DNA of 58,068 bases, from the NCBI RefSeq assembly GCF_001613505.1, contig NZ_BDCM01000011.1, positions 1 to 58,068 on the forward strand, in the 5' to 3' direction. Positions 9,341-18,696 of this stretch are shown here, piece after piece (position 1 is the stretch's first letter; the number at the start of each line of letters is the position of its first letter). The notes beneath the pieces are model-generated. The model was not told where the DNA came from, searched no databases, and worked only from the letters and a program-made list of their open reading frames with translations. The position numbers and the translations under genes were made by a program. The stretch is from Nocardia mikamii NBRC 108933 (lineage in GTDB: Bacteria > Actinomycetota > Actinomycetes > Mycobacteriales > Mycobacteriaceae).

Positions 9341-10800
9341 CAGCCGACCGCTCCTTCCATCTGCAGCTCGATGAGCCGGTTCAGCTCCAACGCGTATTCC
9401 ATCGGCAGTTCCTTGGCGATGGGCTCGACGAAGCCGCGCACCACCATCGCCATCGCCTCGTCCTCGGTCATCCCGCGGCTCATCAGGTAGAACAGCTGAT
9501 CGTCGGACACCTTGGAGACGGTGGCCTCGTGGCCCATCGTCACGTCGTCCTCGCGGATGTCGACGTAGGGGTAGGTGTCGGAGCGGCTGATCGTATCCAC
9601 CAGCAGCGCATCACATTTCACGGTCGACTTGGATCCGTGCGCACCCTTGTTGACCTGGACCAGGCCGCGGTAGGACGCCCGGCCGCCACCGCGCGCCACC
9701 GACTTCGACACGATGGTCGAGGAGGTGTGCGGCGCCAGATGCAGCATCTTCGAGCCGGTGTCCTGGTGCTGGCCCTCGCCCGCGAACGCCACCGACAGCA
9801 CCTCGCCCTTGGCGTACTCGCCGGTCATCCAGACCGCCGGGTACTTCATGGTGACCTTGGAGCCGATGTTGCCGTCGATCCACTCCATGGTCGCGCCCGC
9901 CTCCGCCTTGGCCCGCTTGGTGACCAGGTTGTAGACGTTGTTCGACCAGTTCTGGATGGTGGTGTAGCGGCAGCGGCCGCCCTTCTTCACGATGATCTCC
10001 ACGACCGCCGAGTGCAGCGAGTCGGACTTGTAGATCGGCGCGGTGCAACCCTCGACGTAGTGCACGTAGGCGCCCTCGTCGACGATGATCAGGGTGCGCT
10101 CGAACTGGCCCATGTTCTCGGTGTTGATCCGGAAGTAGGCCTGCAGCGGGATGTCGACGTGCACGCCCGGCGGCACGTAGATGAAGGAGCCACCCGACCA
10201 CACGGCGGTGTTCAGCGCGGAGAACTTGTTGTCGCCGGCCGGAATCACCGAGCCGAAGTACCGCTGGAAGATCTCCGGGTGCTCGCGCAGGCCGGTGTCG
10301 GTGTCGAGGAAGATGACGCCCTGGGCCTCGAGATCCTCGCGGATCTGGTGATAGACCACCTCGGACTCGTACTGGGCGGCCACACCGGCGACCAGACGCT
10401 GCTTCTCGGCCTCCGGGATACCCAGCTTGTCGTAGGTGTTCTTGATGTCCTCGGGCAGATCTTCCCAGCTCTCGGCCTGCTTCTCGGTCGAGCGCACGAA
10501 GTATTTGATGTTGTCGAAGTCGATGCCCTCGAGGTTGGAGCCCCAGCTCGGCATCGGCTTGCGATCGAAGATCCGCAGCGCCTTGAGGCGGGCGTCGAGC
10601 ATCCACTCGGGCTCGTTCTTCTTCGCCGAGATGTCGCGCACGACGTCCTCGGACAGGCCGCGCTTGGCGCTGGCGCCGGCGATATCCGAATCCGCCCAGC
10701 CGTAGCCGTAGGTACCCAGCGAGGCGATGGTCTCCTCTTGGGTCAGGGGCTGGTTCTGGGGCGCATCGGATTCACGGCTCACCGCGGTGGTCGACGTCAT
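9340..10800 (-). CDS. sufB: Fe-S scaffold subunit SufB, intein-free
   Basis: A 486-residue SufB, the main cluster-building subunit. Recognisable segments are Y-G-W-A-D-S-D near residue 35, [36 protein letters not shown] and the C-terminal [15 protein letters not shown]. The protein is continuous at normal length, unlike M. tuberculosis SufB, which carries an intein. The start overlaps the sufR stop as ATGA. A 20-residue polar N-terminal extension precedes the conserved part. Confidence 0.97.
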   Translation of the reverse strand: MTSTTAVSRESDAPQNQPLTQEETIASLGTYGYGWADSDIAGASAKRGLSEDVVRDISAKKNEPEWMLDARLKALRIFDRKPMPSWGSNLEGIDFDNIKYFVRSTEKQAESWEDLPEDIKNTYDKLGIPEAEKQRLVAGVAAQYESEVVYHQIREDLEAQGVIFLDTDTGLREHPEIFQRYFGSVIPAGDNKFSALNTAVWSGGSFIYVPPGVHVDIPLQAYFRINTENMGQFERTLIIVDEGAYVHYVEGCTAPIYKSDSLHSAVVEIIVKKGGRCRYTTIQNWSNNVYNLVTKRAKAEAGATMEWIDGNIGSKVTMKYPAVWMTGEYAKGEVLSVAFAGEGQHQDTGSKMLHLAPHTSSTIVSKSVARGGGRASYRGLVQVNKGAHGSKSTVKCDALLVDTISRSDTYPYVDIREDDVTMGHEATVSKVSDDQLFYLMSRGMTEDEAMAMVVRGFVEPIAKELPMEYALELNRLIELQMEGAVG

Positions 10801-11585
10801 TCGGCACTCCTTCCGGAGTCGTTTCGAGCTGCCGCTGCGGGCTGTGCAACGGCGCGGGTGGCGGGCTGAGCATTGCTCGTCGGGGGATTGCTCGTCGGGG
10901 GAACGGACAGGGGTACGTGGGTGGTGCAGGCGCAGTCACCGTTGGCGATGGTCGCGAGCCGCTGCACGTGGGTTCCGAGCAGCTCGCGAAATGCCTCGAG
11001 TTCCGCGGCGCACAGCTCCGGGAACTCCTCGGCCACATGCGAGACCGGGCAGTGATGCTGGCATATCTGGACACCGGAGCCGACCTTGCGGGTGGTGGCG
11101 GCGAATCCGGCGTCGCTGAACGCCTCGGCGATCTCCTCCGCCTTCTCCGAGGTGGCGGCCGGGGTGTGCTGAGCCAGGCGATCGATACCGGCGACGATGA
11201 CACCGACACGGCGACGAGCGAAATCCATGATCGCGTTCTCGCCGCCGATCTCGCGCAGCTGCCGCATCGCGGCTCCCGCCAGATCGTCGTAGGCGTGGCC
11301 GAGCCGGCCGCGACCGGCGGCGGTCAGCTGGAACTGCTTGGCGGGACGACCGCGGCCCTGCTGTTGCCACGGTGCCGAGCGCATGGCTCGGGCCTCGCCG
11401 GATTCGATCAGCGCGTCGAGATGACGACGCACACCGGCCGGGCTCAGTCCCAGCCGCTGCCCGATGGCCGTCGCGGTGATCGGCCCCTCCTCCAGCAGCA
11501 GCTGGACGACGGCCGCGCGAGTATGCCCCTCACCGGCGGCCGCGGGCGCGGCGGAAGGCCGGGCGCCCTGCTGACGCTCGGTATT
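10797..11585 (-). CDS. sufR: Fe-S-dependent suf operon repressor SufR
   Basis: A 262-residue winged-helix regulator. The helix-turn-helix is at about 36-60 ([19 protein letters not shown]). The C-terminal half holds cysteines 176, 180 and 193 and a C-A-C pair near 219-221, the layout of [4Fe-4S] SufR proteins. The holo-protein represses suf; loss or oxidation of the cluster relieves repression. I start at the GTG at 11585, which has GGGAG six bases upstream. A longer frame back to a GTG at 11618 would put the start inside the operator at 11615-11629, so I reject it. A low-complexity Pro/Ala/Thr-rich tail of about 40 residues ends the protein. Confidence 0.93.
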   Translation of the reverse strand, partial: NTERQQGARPSAAPAAAGEGHTRAAVVQLLLEEGPITATAIGQRLGLSPAGVRRHLDALIESGEARAMRSAPWQQQGRGRPAKQFQLTAAGRGRLGHAYDDLAGAAMRQLREIGGENAIMDFARRRVGVIVAGIDRLAQHTPAATSEKAEEIAEAFSDAGFAATTRKVGSGVQICQHHCPVSHVAEEFPELCAAELEAFRELLGTHVQRLATIANGDCACTTHVPLSVPPTSNPPTSNAQPATRAVAQPAAAARNDSGRSAE

Positions 11586-11614
11586 CACCTCGTTCTCCCG
11601 CAAACCCACGGTTT

Positions 11615-11629
11615 TCACAACATCAGTGT
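11615..11629 (-). promoter_or_regulatory. SufR operator
   Basis: Read on the minus strand the site is ACACT-GATGT-TGTGA. This matches the ACACT-N5-TGTGA inverted repeat that, as I recall it, was reported for M. tuberculosis SufR. It lies between the sufR -10 element and the sufR start, where a bound repressor would block transcription of the whole operon. Confidence 0.75.
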
Positions 11630-11647
11630 GACGGAATTATTTCCCGC

Positions 11648-11653
11648 ATTCTA
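11648..11653 (-). promoter_or_regulatory. -10 element of the suf operon
   Basis: TAGAAT on the minus strand puts the transcription start near 11641, so the operator would lie at about +12 to +26. A GGAA-N4-TTCC palindrome (11633-11644) overlaps the expected start site. No convincing -35 is visible. Confidence 0.5.
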
Positions 11654-11767
11654 GTAAGGGTGCCCTGAATCTCTCCCGGATGCGGCTCCGACCTGGGCAT
11701 CGCTCCCCCGTGCAATATGTCACGGTCCACCTCGCGACGTTGCGATCGGCCCGGCGTCCACCCCGGC

Positions 11768-11773
11768 TACGCT
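11768..11773 (+). promoter_or_regulatory. -10 element of mptB, leaderless type
   Basis: TACGCT ends 8 bases before the GTG at 11782, with no ribosome binding site between them. Confidence 0.45.
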
Positions 11774-11781
11774 TGACCTCC

Positions 11782-13479
11782 GTGGCGGTTGTGGAAGGCG
11801 CATGGCGTAGGAGCATCGAGATCGGACGCCGGGCCCTGGGCCTGGACGTGCCGCCCGCCGATCACACCATCGCGGTGCTACACACCGTCGAAGCCGACGC
11901 ACCGGGGCTCGACAGCCGGGAAACCGCGCAGTTCAAGCGAATTCGACTACTCGGCGCCACCGGCTCGGTCCTCATGGCGATCAGCGCGCTGGGCGTCGCC
12001 GCCCAGCCGGTATTGCAGAACCCGGTCTCCGGAGTCCGGGTGATCGGCGTCTTCGCGCGCTGGCAGACCTCGTCGCTGGCGCTGTGCATGATCGGCACGG
12101 TCTTCGTGGTGATGGCGTGGCTTCTGCTGGGCCGCTTCGCGGTCGGCGGTTTCGGCGGCTCGCCGGTGCACCGGCTCAGCCGCTCCCAGCTCGATCGCAC
12201 CCTGCTGCTGTGGATCATCCCGCTGTCGGTGGCGCCGCCGCTGTTCTCCAACGACGTCTATTCCTATCTGGCACAGGGCGAGATCGCGGCCCGCGGCCTC
12301 GATCCGTATGCGGTCGGCCCGGCCACCGGCCTGGGCCTGCACAACGTGCTGACCTACAACGTGCCCAACATCTGGCGCGACACTCCCGCCCCGTACGGAC
12401 CGCTGTTCGTCTGGATGGGCCGCGGCATCGCCCACGTGACCGGCGACAACATCATCGTCGGCGTCTGGGCGCATCGGCTGCTGGCACTGGCCGGGGTGGC
12501 GCTCATCGTCTGGGCGCTGCCGCGGCTGTCGCGGCGCTGCGGCGTCGCGCCGGTCAGCGCGCTGTGGCTGGGCGCGGCCAACCCCCTGGTGCTGTTCCAC
12601 CTGGTCGGCGGCGTGCACAACGACGCGCTGATGCTCGGCCTGATGCTGGCCGGAGTCGAGTTCTGCCTGCGCGCGCTGGCCACCGACCACGCCCCGGGTC
12701 TCGGCGGATTCGATCAGCGCGGCTGGCTGCTGCTGACCTTCGGAACCGTGATCATCACACTGTCGTCGGCGGTCAAGATCACCTCGATCATCGCGCTCGG
12801 ATTCGTCGGCATGGCCCTGGCCCGCCGCTGGGGCCGCGGATGGCGGCCGCTGCTGGCCGCCGCGGCGGTCCTCGGCGCGATCACCCTGGTCACCACACTG
12901 TTCGTCAGCTACACCTCCGGACTCGGCTTCGGCTGGACACACACCCTCAACGCCGCCAGCACGGTGCGCAGCTGGATGTCGCTGCCCACGGCGATCGGCA
13001 TCATCACCGGATTCGGCGGCGTGCTGCTGGGCCTGGGCGATCACACCACCGCCCTGCTGAGCATCACTCGCCCGATCGCCGGTGTGGTGGCGGCGCTGAT
13101 CACCGTGCGCATGCTGATCGCCACCTGGACCGGGCGATTGCAGCCGGTCGGTGCGATGGGCGTGTCGCTGGCGGCGATCGTGCTGCTGTTCCCCGTGGTC
13201 CAGCCGTGGTATCTGCTGTGGGCGATCGTGCCGCTCGCGGCGTGGGCCACCACGCCCGCGTTCCGGGTCCCGGCCGTGGCGTTCTCCGCGGTCGTGAGCG
13301 TGATGCTGATGCCGCGCGGCGCCGATTTCGGGGTCTTCCAGATCATCGAGGCGGCGGTCGCGGTGGTCATCGTCGCGCTCGGATTCATCGCGGTGACCAG
13401 GAACCTGCTGCCGTGGCGCAATCGGACAGGGGTGTCTGCTCCGTCACAGCCGGGCCCGGCATACGGTGTCTCATCGTGA
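11782..13479 (+). CDS. mptB: polyprenol-phosphate-mannose-dependent alpha-1,6-mannosyltransferase MptB
   Basis: A 565-residue GT-C membrane glycosyltransferase. After a 50-residue cytoplasmic N terminus there are about 13 hydrophobic segments. The first extracytoplasmic loop contains N-D-V-Y-S-Y, the acidic motif typical of this family. In mycobacteria and corynebacteria MptB builds the proximal alpha-1,6-mannan backbone of lipomannan. The position beside sufR and upstream of an ABC pair and ctaA matches Rv1459c in M. tuberculosis. The GTG at 11782 is chosen because a -10 element lies 8 bases upstream; the frame further upstream lacks protein character. Its stop overlaps the next start (GTGA). 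Confidence 0.9.
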   Translation: MAVVEGAWRRSIEIGRRALGLDVPPADHTIAVLHTVEADAPGLDSRETAQFKRIRLLGATGSVLMAISALGVAAQPVLQNPVSGVRVIGVFARWQTSSLALCMIGTVFVVMAWLLLGRFAVGGFGGSPVHRLSRSQLDRTLLLWIIPLSVAPPLFSNDVYSYLAQGEIAARGLDPYAVGPATGLGLHNVLTYNVPNIWRDTPAPYGPLFVWMGRGIAHVTGDNIIVGVWAHRLLALAGVALIVWALPRLSRRCGVAPVSALWLGAANPLVLFHLVGGVHNDALMLGLMLAGVEFCLRALATDHAPGLGGFDQRGWLLLTFGTVIITLSSAVKITSIIALGFVGMALARRWGRGWRPLLAAAAVLGAITLVTTLFVSYTSGLGFGWTHTLNAASTVRSWMSLPTAIGIITGFGGVLLGLGDHTTALLSITRPIAGVVAALITVRMLIATWTGRLQPVGAMGVSLAAIVLLFPVVQPWYLLWAIVPLAAWATTPAFRVPAVAFSAVVSVMLMPRGADFGVFQIIEAAVAVVIVALGFIAVTRNLLPWRNRTGVSAPSQPGPAYGVSS

Positions 13480-14408
13480 GCGCAGCCTCGGAACCCGCTG
13501 TCTGTATCGACGGTGTCGTGAAACGCTACGGCGACCTCACCGCCGTGGACGGGGTCGCTTTCGAGGTCGGACGCGCGGAGGTGCTGGCGCTGCTGGGCCC
13601 CAATGGCGCCGGCAAGACCACCACCGTCGAAATGTGTGAGGGGTTCCTGTCTCCCGACGCCGGTTCGGTGCGGGTACTCGGGCTCGATCCGGTCGCCGAT
13701 TCCGATCGCCTGCGCCCGCGCATCGGTGTGATGCTGCAGGGCGGCGGGGCCTATCCGGGTTCGCGCGCCGGCGAGATGCTCGATCTGGTCGCCTCCTACG
13801 CCGCCGATCCGCTCGATCCGCAGTGGCTGCTCGACACCCTGGGCCTGCACGACGCTCGCCGCACCCCGTATCGGCGCCTGTCCGGCGGTCAGCAGCAGCG
13901 CCTCGCGCTCGCGTGCGCGCTGGTGGGACGTCCCGAACTGGTCTTCCTCGACGAGCCCACGGCCGGAATGGACGCCCAGGCCCGGCACCTGGTGTGGGAG
14001 CTGATCGACGCGCTGCGCCGCGACGGCGTCGGCATTCTGCTCACCACGCACATGATGGACGAGGCCGAACAGCTCGCCGATCGGCTGGTGATCATCGATC
14101 ACGGCCGCATCGTCGCCGCCGGCACCCCGGCCGAGGTGACCTCCGCCGGCGCCGAGGGGCAGCTGCGTTTCAGTGCGCCGCCGAAACTCGATCTGTCCCT
14201 GCTGGAAAGCGCACTGCCGGAGGGGTTCGCACCCAGCGAGACCGCGCCCGGCTCCTATCTGCTGTGCGGCGACATCACCCCGCAAGTGCTGGCGACCGTG
14301 ACCGCCTGGTGCGCGCGAATCGACGTGCTGCCCACCGATATTCGCATCGACCAGCGCCGCCTGGAGGATGTGTTCCTCGAATTGACCGGACGGGAGCTGC
14401 GCGGATGA
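13476..14408 (+). CDS. ABC transporter ATP-binding protein (ABC-2 exporter type)
   Basis: A 310-residue DrrA-like ATPase. Walker A G-P-N-G-A-G-K-T-T at 41-49, signature L-S-G-G-Q-Q-Q-R, Walker B L-V-F-L-D-E-P-T-A-G-M-D, and H-loop L-T-T-H-M-M-D-E-A-E. A C-terminal regulatory region of about 80 residues ends in R-R-L-E-D-V-F-L-E-L-T-G. It is coupled to mptB (4-base overlap) and to the permease (ATGA), so the three probably act together in the envelope. From memory the M. tuberculosis counterpart is Rv1458c. The exported substrate is unknown; a cell-wall lipid or glycan precursor is a guess from context. Confidence 0.9.
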   Translation: MSAASEPAVCIDGVVKRYGDLTAVDGVAFEVGRAEVLALLGPNGAGKTTTVEMCEGFLSPDAGSVRVLGLDPVADSDRLRPRIGVMLQGGGAYPGSRAGEMLDLVASYAADPLDPQWLLDTLGLHDARRTPYRRLSGGQQQRLALACALVGRPELVFLDEPTAGMDAQARHLVWELIDALRRDGVGILLTTHMMDEAEQLADRLVIIDHGRIVAAGTPAEVTSAGAEGQLRFSAPPKLDLSLLESALPEGFAPSETAPGSYLLCGDITPQVLATVTAWCARIDVLPTDIRIDQRRLEDVFLELTGRELRG

Positions 14409-15193
14409 CCCGGACCGCCCCTCGTTTCACCCCCGGCACCTTCAGCCCCGCGCCGCGACCTGCTCCACGCCTGACCATGCTGGCCGCGCAGACCCGCATG
14501 GAGCTGATCCTGTTGCTGCGCAACGGCGAACAACTCCTGCTGACCATGTTCATTCCGATCACGCTGCTGATCGGGCTGACCCTGCTGCCGCTGGGCTCGA
14601 GCCTCGGCGAACACCACAAGGTCGACCGGATCGTGCCGGCGGTGATGATGGTGGCGATCATGTCCACCGCGTTCACCGGCCAGGCCATCGCCGTCGGTTT
14701 CGACCGCCGTTACGGTGCGCTGAAGCGCTTGGGCGCCACGGCATTACCACGCTGGGGCATCGTCGGCGGCAAATGCGCGGCGGTGCTGATCGTGGTGGTG
14801 CTGCAATCGGTTCTGCTCGGCCTGATCGGCGTCGCGCTGGGCTGGCGGCCCGCCATCGGCGGGCTGGCGCTGGGCGCGCTCGTCATCGCCCTCGGCACGG
14901 CCACCTTCGTCGCGATGGGACTGCTGCTGGGCGGCACCCTCAAGGCCGAGATCGTGCTCGCGCTGGCGAACATCCTGTGGTTCGTGATGCTGGGGGTGGC
15001 GAGTCTGGTCTTCGCCTCGGACAACCTTCCGCACGCGGTGACGTTGATCGCGCGATTGATCCCTTCGGGAGCGCTGGCCGAGGCATTGGATCAGGCGCTG
15101 CACACCAGTGTGGACTGGTACGGCATCGCGGTGCTCGTGGTGTGGGGCCTGGTGACGGGCTGGCTGGCGACGCGCTGGTTCCGCTTCGACTGA
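14405..15193 (+). CDS. ABC-2 type transporter permease
   Basis: A 262-residue membrane protein with about six hydrophobic segments after a 25-residue Pro-rich cytoplasmic tail. The F-D-R-R-Y-G-A-L-K-R-L-G-A-T coupling helix between segments 2 and 3 is diagnostic of DrrB/ABC-2 permeases. It forms one exporter with the preceding ATPase, which it overlaps by 4 bases. From memory the M. tuberculosis counterpart is Rv1457c. Confidence 0.9.
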   Translation: MTRTAPRFTPGTFSPAPRPAPRLTMLAAQTRMELILLLRNGEQLLLTMFIPITLLIGLTLLPLGSSLGEHHKVDRIVPAVMMVAIMSTAFTGQAIAVGFDRRYGALKRLGATALPRWGIVGGKCAAVLIVVVLQSVLLGLIGVALGWRPAIGGLALGALVIALGTATFVAMGLLLGGTLKAEIVLALANILWFVMLGVASLVFASDNLPHAVTLIARLIPSGALAEALDQALHTSVDWYGIAVLVVWGLVTGWLATRWFRFD

Positions 15194-15272
15194 ATTGCCG
15201 CGGGACCGACCCCGACGTGACGGCAACGACACAACGTAGTAGCCCCCGTGCGGGCGCGGATCCGGCTGCGTC

Positions 15273-15278
15273 TACCAT
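15273..15278 (+). promoter_or_regulatory. -10 element of ctaA, leaderless type
   Basis: TACCAT ends 6 bases before the GTG at 15285. It gives ctaA its own promoter in addition to any read-through from the upstream operon. Confidence 0.5.
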
Positions 15279-15284
15279 CGTTTC

Positions 15285-16259
15285 GTGCTGTCACGCGCGT
15301 TTGTGCGACTCGTCGACTTTCTGCCGCTGCCCTCCCTGCGGGTGCAGCGCATCATCGCGTTGGCGGTGATCCTGTCCCAGGCGGGCATCTCGGTGACCGG
15401 CGCGATCGTGCGCGTCACCTCCTCCGGCCTCGGCTGCCCGACCTGGCCACAATGCTTCCCCGGCAGCTTCACCCCCACCGCACACGCCGAAGTTCCCGCG
15501 ATCCACCAGGCGGTGGAATTCTCCAACCGCATGCTCACCTTCGCGGTGACGCTGTGCGCGGCACTGATCGTGCTCGCCGTGATCCGGGCGCGGCGACGGC
15601 GCGAGGTCGTGATCTACGCCTGGCTGATGCCCGGCGGCACCGTCCTGCAGGCCGTGATCGGCGGGATCACCGTGCGCAGCGGGCTGCTGTGGTGGACGGT
15701 GTCGGTCCATCTGCTGGCCTCGATGCTGATGGTGTGGCTGGCGACGCTGCTGTTCGCCAAGGTCGGCGAACCCGACGACGGAGTCGACGTCGTCCAGGTC
15801 CCGGCGCCGTTGCGCTGGCTCACCGCACTGAGCGCGGTCGCGATGACCGGCACCCTCATCGCGGGCACCCTGGTGACCGGCGCGGGACCCCACGCCGGGG
15901 ACAAGAGCACCGAGCGGCCGGTGGCGCGCCTGCAGATCGAGATCGTCACCCTGGTGCACGCCCACGCCGAATTGCTCGTGGCGTATCTGGCGCTGCTGGT
16001 CGGCCTCGGCTTCGGGCTGGCCGCGGTGGGTATGACCCGCGCGATCCGGGTGCGTCTGATCGTCGTGATCGCCACGGTCTGCGCCCAGGCTCTGCTCGGC
16101 ATCGTCCAATACTTCACGCACGTTCCCGCGGCGCTGGTGGTCTTCCACGTCGGCGGAGCCACCGCGTGCATCGTCGCGACGGCCGCGTTGTGGGCCTCGA
16201 TGCACACCCGCGAACAGGTCACCGCGCCCACCCCCGAAGCAGCCGCGCGCGCCGTGTGA
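15285..16259 (+). CDS. ctaA: heme A synthase CtaA (COX15 family)
   Basis: A 324-residue protein with eight predicted transmembrane segments that oxidises the C8 methyl of heme O to make heme A for cytochrome c oxidase. Heme-ligand histidines lie in the usual pairs: V-S-V-H-L-L-A and V-H-A-H-A-E-L-L in the first and second halves, and V-V-F-H-V-G-G-A near the end. T-S-S-G-L-G-C-P-T-W-P-Q-C-F-P-G is the conserved extracytoplasmic cysteine-pair loop. CtaB, which makes heme O, is encoded about 8 kb away. The GTG start is leaderless in type. Confidence 0.95.
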   Translation: MLSRAFVRLVDFLPLPSLRVQRIIALAVILSQAGISVTGAIVRVTSSGLGCPTWPQCFPGSFTPTAHAEVPAIHQAVEFSNRMLTFAVTLCAALIVLAVIRARRRREVVIYAWLMPGGTVLQAVIGGITVRSGLLWWTVSVHLLASMLMVWLATLLFAKVGEPDDGVDVVQVPAPLRWLTALSAVAMTGTLIAGTLVTGAGPHAGDKSTERPVARLQIEIVTLVHAHAELLVAYLALLVGLGFGLAAVGMTRAIRVRLIVVIATVCAQALLGIVQYFTHVPAALVVFHVGGATACIVATAALWASMHTREQVTAPTPEAAARAV

Positions 16260-16338
16260 ACCGGATGGGACACGGCCCGGTGGCGGCGATTCCGTCGCGC
16301 GCGGACTCGCGGTCGAGTTACGCCGATGAGCGCTCGCG

Positions 16339-17391
16339 CTAGGCCGGTGTCCGGCCGAGTGCCTCCCACTCACGAATAGCGGCGCAGCTGCGGCGCACCA
16401 TCGCGGCGAACATCTCGTCCCCGCGCGGCGTCGGCGTGCCGTAGGCGGCGCCGAACACCGCCACCAGCGGCCCCTGCACGAGGGCGAAACCGTAGTCGCG
16501 GCGGCACTGATCCAGTGTGTAATCGCCGACACCGTAGGAACACAATGCGCGCCAATAGGTTTCGATAATAGAGCCCTCGTGCGCACGCCGGATATCCGGA
16601 TCGAGACCGGTGGCGACGAAATAGGCCAGGTCACGCGCCGGTAATCCGAGGCCGAGGGTCTGCCAGTCGAGCGCCCACACCTCGACGTCGCCGCTGTCAC
16701 CGGAGAACATCAGATTGTCCAGGCGGTAATCGCCGTGGACCGGCGCGAAACGATCGGGCGCGGCGAGCAGCCAGTCGGCGATACCGGGAACGCAGGCGCG
16801 CAAGGTGTCGTGGTCGGCCGGAGACAGCCGTTCCCCCAGGCGCTCGAGGAAGATCTCCGTTGCCGGACCGTACAGCTCCGACAGGGCCTGCGCCTCGGCC
16901 GCACCGCTGACGTTCAGTCCCTCGATGGCGGGCAGGGCGGGATCGCACCAGCGGGGGCCGTGCAGTCCCGCCAGATTCCGGACCGCCGCCTCCGCCTGCG
17001 CCACCGTGCATCCCGCGATCTGATCGCCTTGGCGCGCCGGTGCGAGATCGTCGAGCAGCAGTGTGAATTCCGCTCCGTCACCGGCGAATTCGGCGAAATG
17101 ACAGGTGGGCGCCCTTACCGCGACGGTGGGCGCGATCTCGCGGTAGAAGCGGATCTCCTGCCGATAGGCGCCCGCGACCATGGCACGCGCCGCGGGGTCG
17201 GCGACAGGCAATTTCGCCATCAACCGTGCGGGCGTCGATTCGCCGTCGATCTCGAGCCGGAACACCGAACCCATCTGACCGGTGCCGACCGGAGTCGCGG
17301 TCACCGCGCGCACCGGCGCCGACAGCACCCGGCTCAACCACTGCGCGGTGATCTGCTCGGCGCCCACCACCACCTCTGCCATTGGCGTCAT
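16339..17391 (-). CDS. aminoglycoside-phosphotransferase-fold kinase of unknown substrate
   Basis: A 350-residue APH/choline-kinase-fold protein. The catalytic loop is H-G-D-Y-R-L-D-N and the Mg-binding aspartate is in A-L-D-W-Q-T, so the kinase looks active. F-T-L-L-L-D-D-L-A-P is the hinge. The pattern is that of the actinobacterial EcKL/DUF1679-like small-molecule kinases, not of a known resistance enzyme. The ATG at 17391 is supported by GAAGGGAG upstream; an ATG at 17382 is also possible. The frame upstream of 17391 is not protein-like. It is convergent with ctaA. Confidence 0.8.
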   Translation of the reverse strand: MTPMAEVVVGAEQITAQWLSRVLSAPVRAVTATPVGTGQMGSVFRLEIDGESTPARLMAKLPVADPAARAMVAGAYRQEIRFYREIAPTVAVRAPTCHFAEFAGDGAEFTLLLDDLAPARQGDQIAGCTVAQAEAAVRNLAGLHGPRWCDPALPAIEGLNVSGAAEAQALSELYGPATEIFLERLGERLSPADHDTLRACVPGIADWLLAAPDRFAPVHGDYRLDNLMFSGDSGDVEVWALDWQTLGLGLPARDLAYFVATGLDPDIRRAHEGSIIETYWRALCSYGVGDYTLDQCRRDYGFALVQGPLVAVFGAAYGTPTPRGDEMFAAMVRRSCAAIREWEALGRTPA

Positions 17392-17604
17392 CCGCGGACT
17401 CCCTTCGCCCGGACACCATGCCGGACATGTGTCCGGGACAGTAACACGGCCGAGCGGCTCGGATGCCGGAATCAGAGAGGTAGGTGACGCCGTCACGATT
17501 CGCCCGGGACGTCTTCGCGCCCACCGACGATCGCGGCCGGAGGTCGAGCGAACCGGCCCGGGCCCTGGCGATCCGGTCCGCCGCAGACGCGACATAATCT
17601 CCCC

Positions 17605-17810
17605 ATGCCGACCTACGCCTACCGCTGCCGTGAGTGCACGGAATCGTTCGAATTGACCCGGCCGATGAGCGAATCCGGCGACCCGGCGGTCTGCCCGGGT
17701 GGCCACCGCGACACCGTCAAACTGCTCACCACGGTCGCCTCACCGGCAAGGCCGCGGGATCGGGCGCACCGTCCGGCGGCGGTTGCTGCGGCGGCGGCTG
17801 CTGCGGCTGA
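17605..17810 (+). pseudogene. FmdB-family zinc-ribbon protein with a frameshift
   Basis: The N terminus MPTYAYRCRECTESFELTRP is a clear FmdB regulatory-domain zinc ribbon, with C-R-E-C as the first metal knuckle. After T-T-V-A (about 17741) the frame drifts into Arg/Ala-rich residues. In the frame one base away the sequence reads GKAAGSGAPSGGGCCGGGCC and ends at a TGA at 17808-17810, which is the usual FmdB tail. A one-base loss near 17738-17742 therefore splits the gene, or the assembly has an error there. The ATG is preceded by CATAAT (17593-17598) at exactly 6 bases, so the transcript is probably leaderless. Without the repair the frame runs to 17856, into the convergent methyltransferase gene. 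Confidence 0.8.
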
Positions 17811-17816
17811 TCGCGA

Positions 17817-18689
17817 TCAGACGCGGTCGGCGACCAGGGCGCGCCCCAGTCCGTAGGCGCGGGACTGCCGGGCCGGCACATCGAGCCGGCGCGCCACCTC
17901 GATCAGCTCCACATCCGCGGTGACCGTGAGCCCGTAACGCGTTGTCAGCGCGGCCATCTCAGCGGGCGACCACGCCGACACGTGCGGCTCGTCGGCGAGC
18001 GGGTCCCGGGCGCCGGCCAGTTTGCTGTAGAGACGCATACCGGCACGACCGAGTGCGGCGAAGCGGTTCGGGGTGGGATAGGTCGCGATCAATCGGCTGC
18101 CGTGCGCGCTGCGCGCCGCGACGACGGCCAGCGTCGATTCGACCTGCGGCTGGGTGAGATACGGCAGCACACCCTCCCACACCCAGGTGGTCGTCACGTC
18201 CGCGCGATGGCCCGCCTCGGCCAGGCGCGCCCCCAGGTCGTCGCGGCCGAATTCCACCGGCACATAGGTCAGCGACTTCGCGACCGGAACCAGCGCACCT
18301 ACCCGTTCGCGCTTGTCCCGTTGCGAGGCAGGATGATCCACTTCGAAGACATCGGCGGCGGGTTCGCCGGTCCGCCAGGCCCGTCCGTCGAGCCCGGCGC
18401 CGAGCAGTACCAGCTGCGCGGCCGACGCCTCACGGATCGCCTCGTCGATGACGACGGTGCGGGTGGCCAGCACGGCGGCCGTGGCCGTGAGCATCTCGAA
18501 TTCGAGCCGCTCCCGCCAGCCGCCGGGTGGCTGCGGTGCTCGCGCGCGCCGCACCGCCGCGCGTTCGTCGTCGTGAAGCAGTTGTGCCGCAATGGGATCC
18601 GAGAATCGTCCGGCCGCCAGTCGCCCGTCGGCCACGGCCCGGCCCTGACAGACCAGGACCGCGGTCCGGCTCGCCGCTTTATCCGTCAC
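17817..18689 (-). CDS. SAM-dependent methyltransferase, leucine-carboxymethyltransferase (PPM1)-like family
   Basis: A 290-residue class I methyltransferase. L-V-L-L-G-A-G-L-D-G-R-A-W-R is the SAM-binding loop, followed by the acidic V-F-E-V-D-H-P motif. V-W-E-G-V-L-P-Y-L is the family's post-core signature. This group is highly expanded in mycobacteria and nocardiae and is mostly of unknown substrate. The GTG at 18689 is preferred because CATAAT (18697-18702) ends 7 bases upstream of it. An earlier ATG at 18752 would overlap the preceding gene by 38 bases and adds residues that are not conserved in appearance. Confidence 0.85.
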   Translation of the reverse strand: MTDKAASRTAVLVCQGRAVADGRLAAGRFSDPIAAQLLHDDERAAVRRARAPQPPGGWRERLEFEMLTATAAVLATRTVVIDEAIREASAAQLVLLGAGLDGRAWRTGEPAADVFEVDHPASQRDKRERVGALVPVAKSLTYVPVEFGRDDLGARLAEAGHRADVTTTWVWEGVLPYLTQPQVESTLAVVAARSAHGSRLIATYPTPNRFAALGRAGMRLYSKLAGARDPLADEPHVSAWSPAEMAALTTRYGLTVTADVELIEVARRLDVPARQSRAYGLGRALVADRV

Positions 18690-18696
18690 CCGGTCG

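Noticed and set aside
9340..10800. Intein in SufB, as in M. tuberculosis
   Set aside because: The protein is continuous at 486 residues and has no intein splice motifs.
12084..13475. Apparent N-terminal extension of the ABC ATPase through the mptB gene
   Set aside because: The upstream frame is an out-of-frame, Arg-rich translation of mptB. The real ATPase begins at the GTG at 13476, overlapping the mptB stop.
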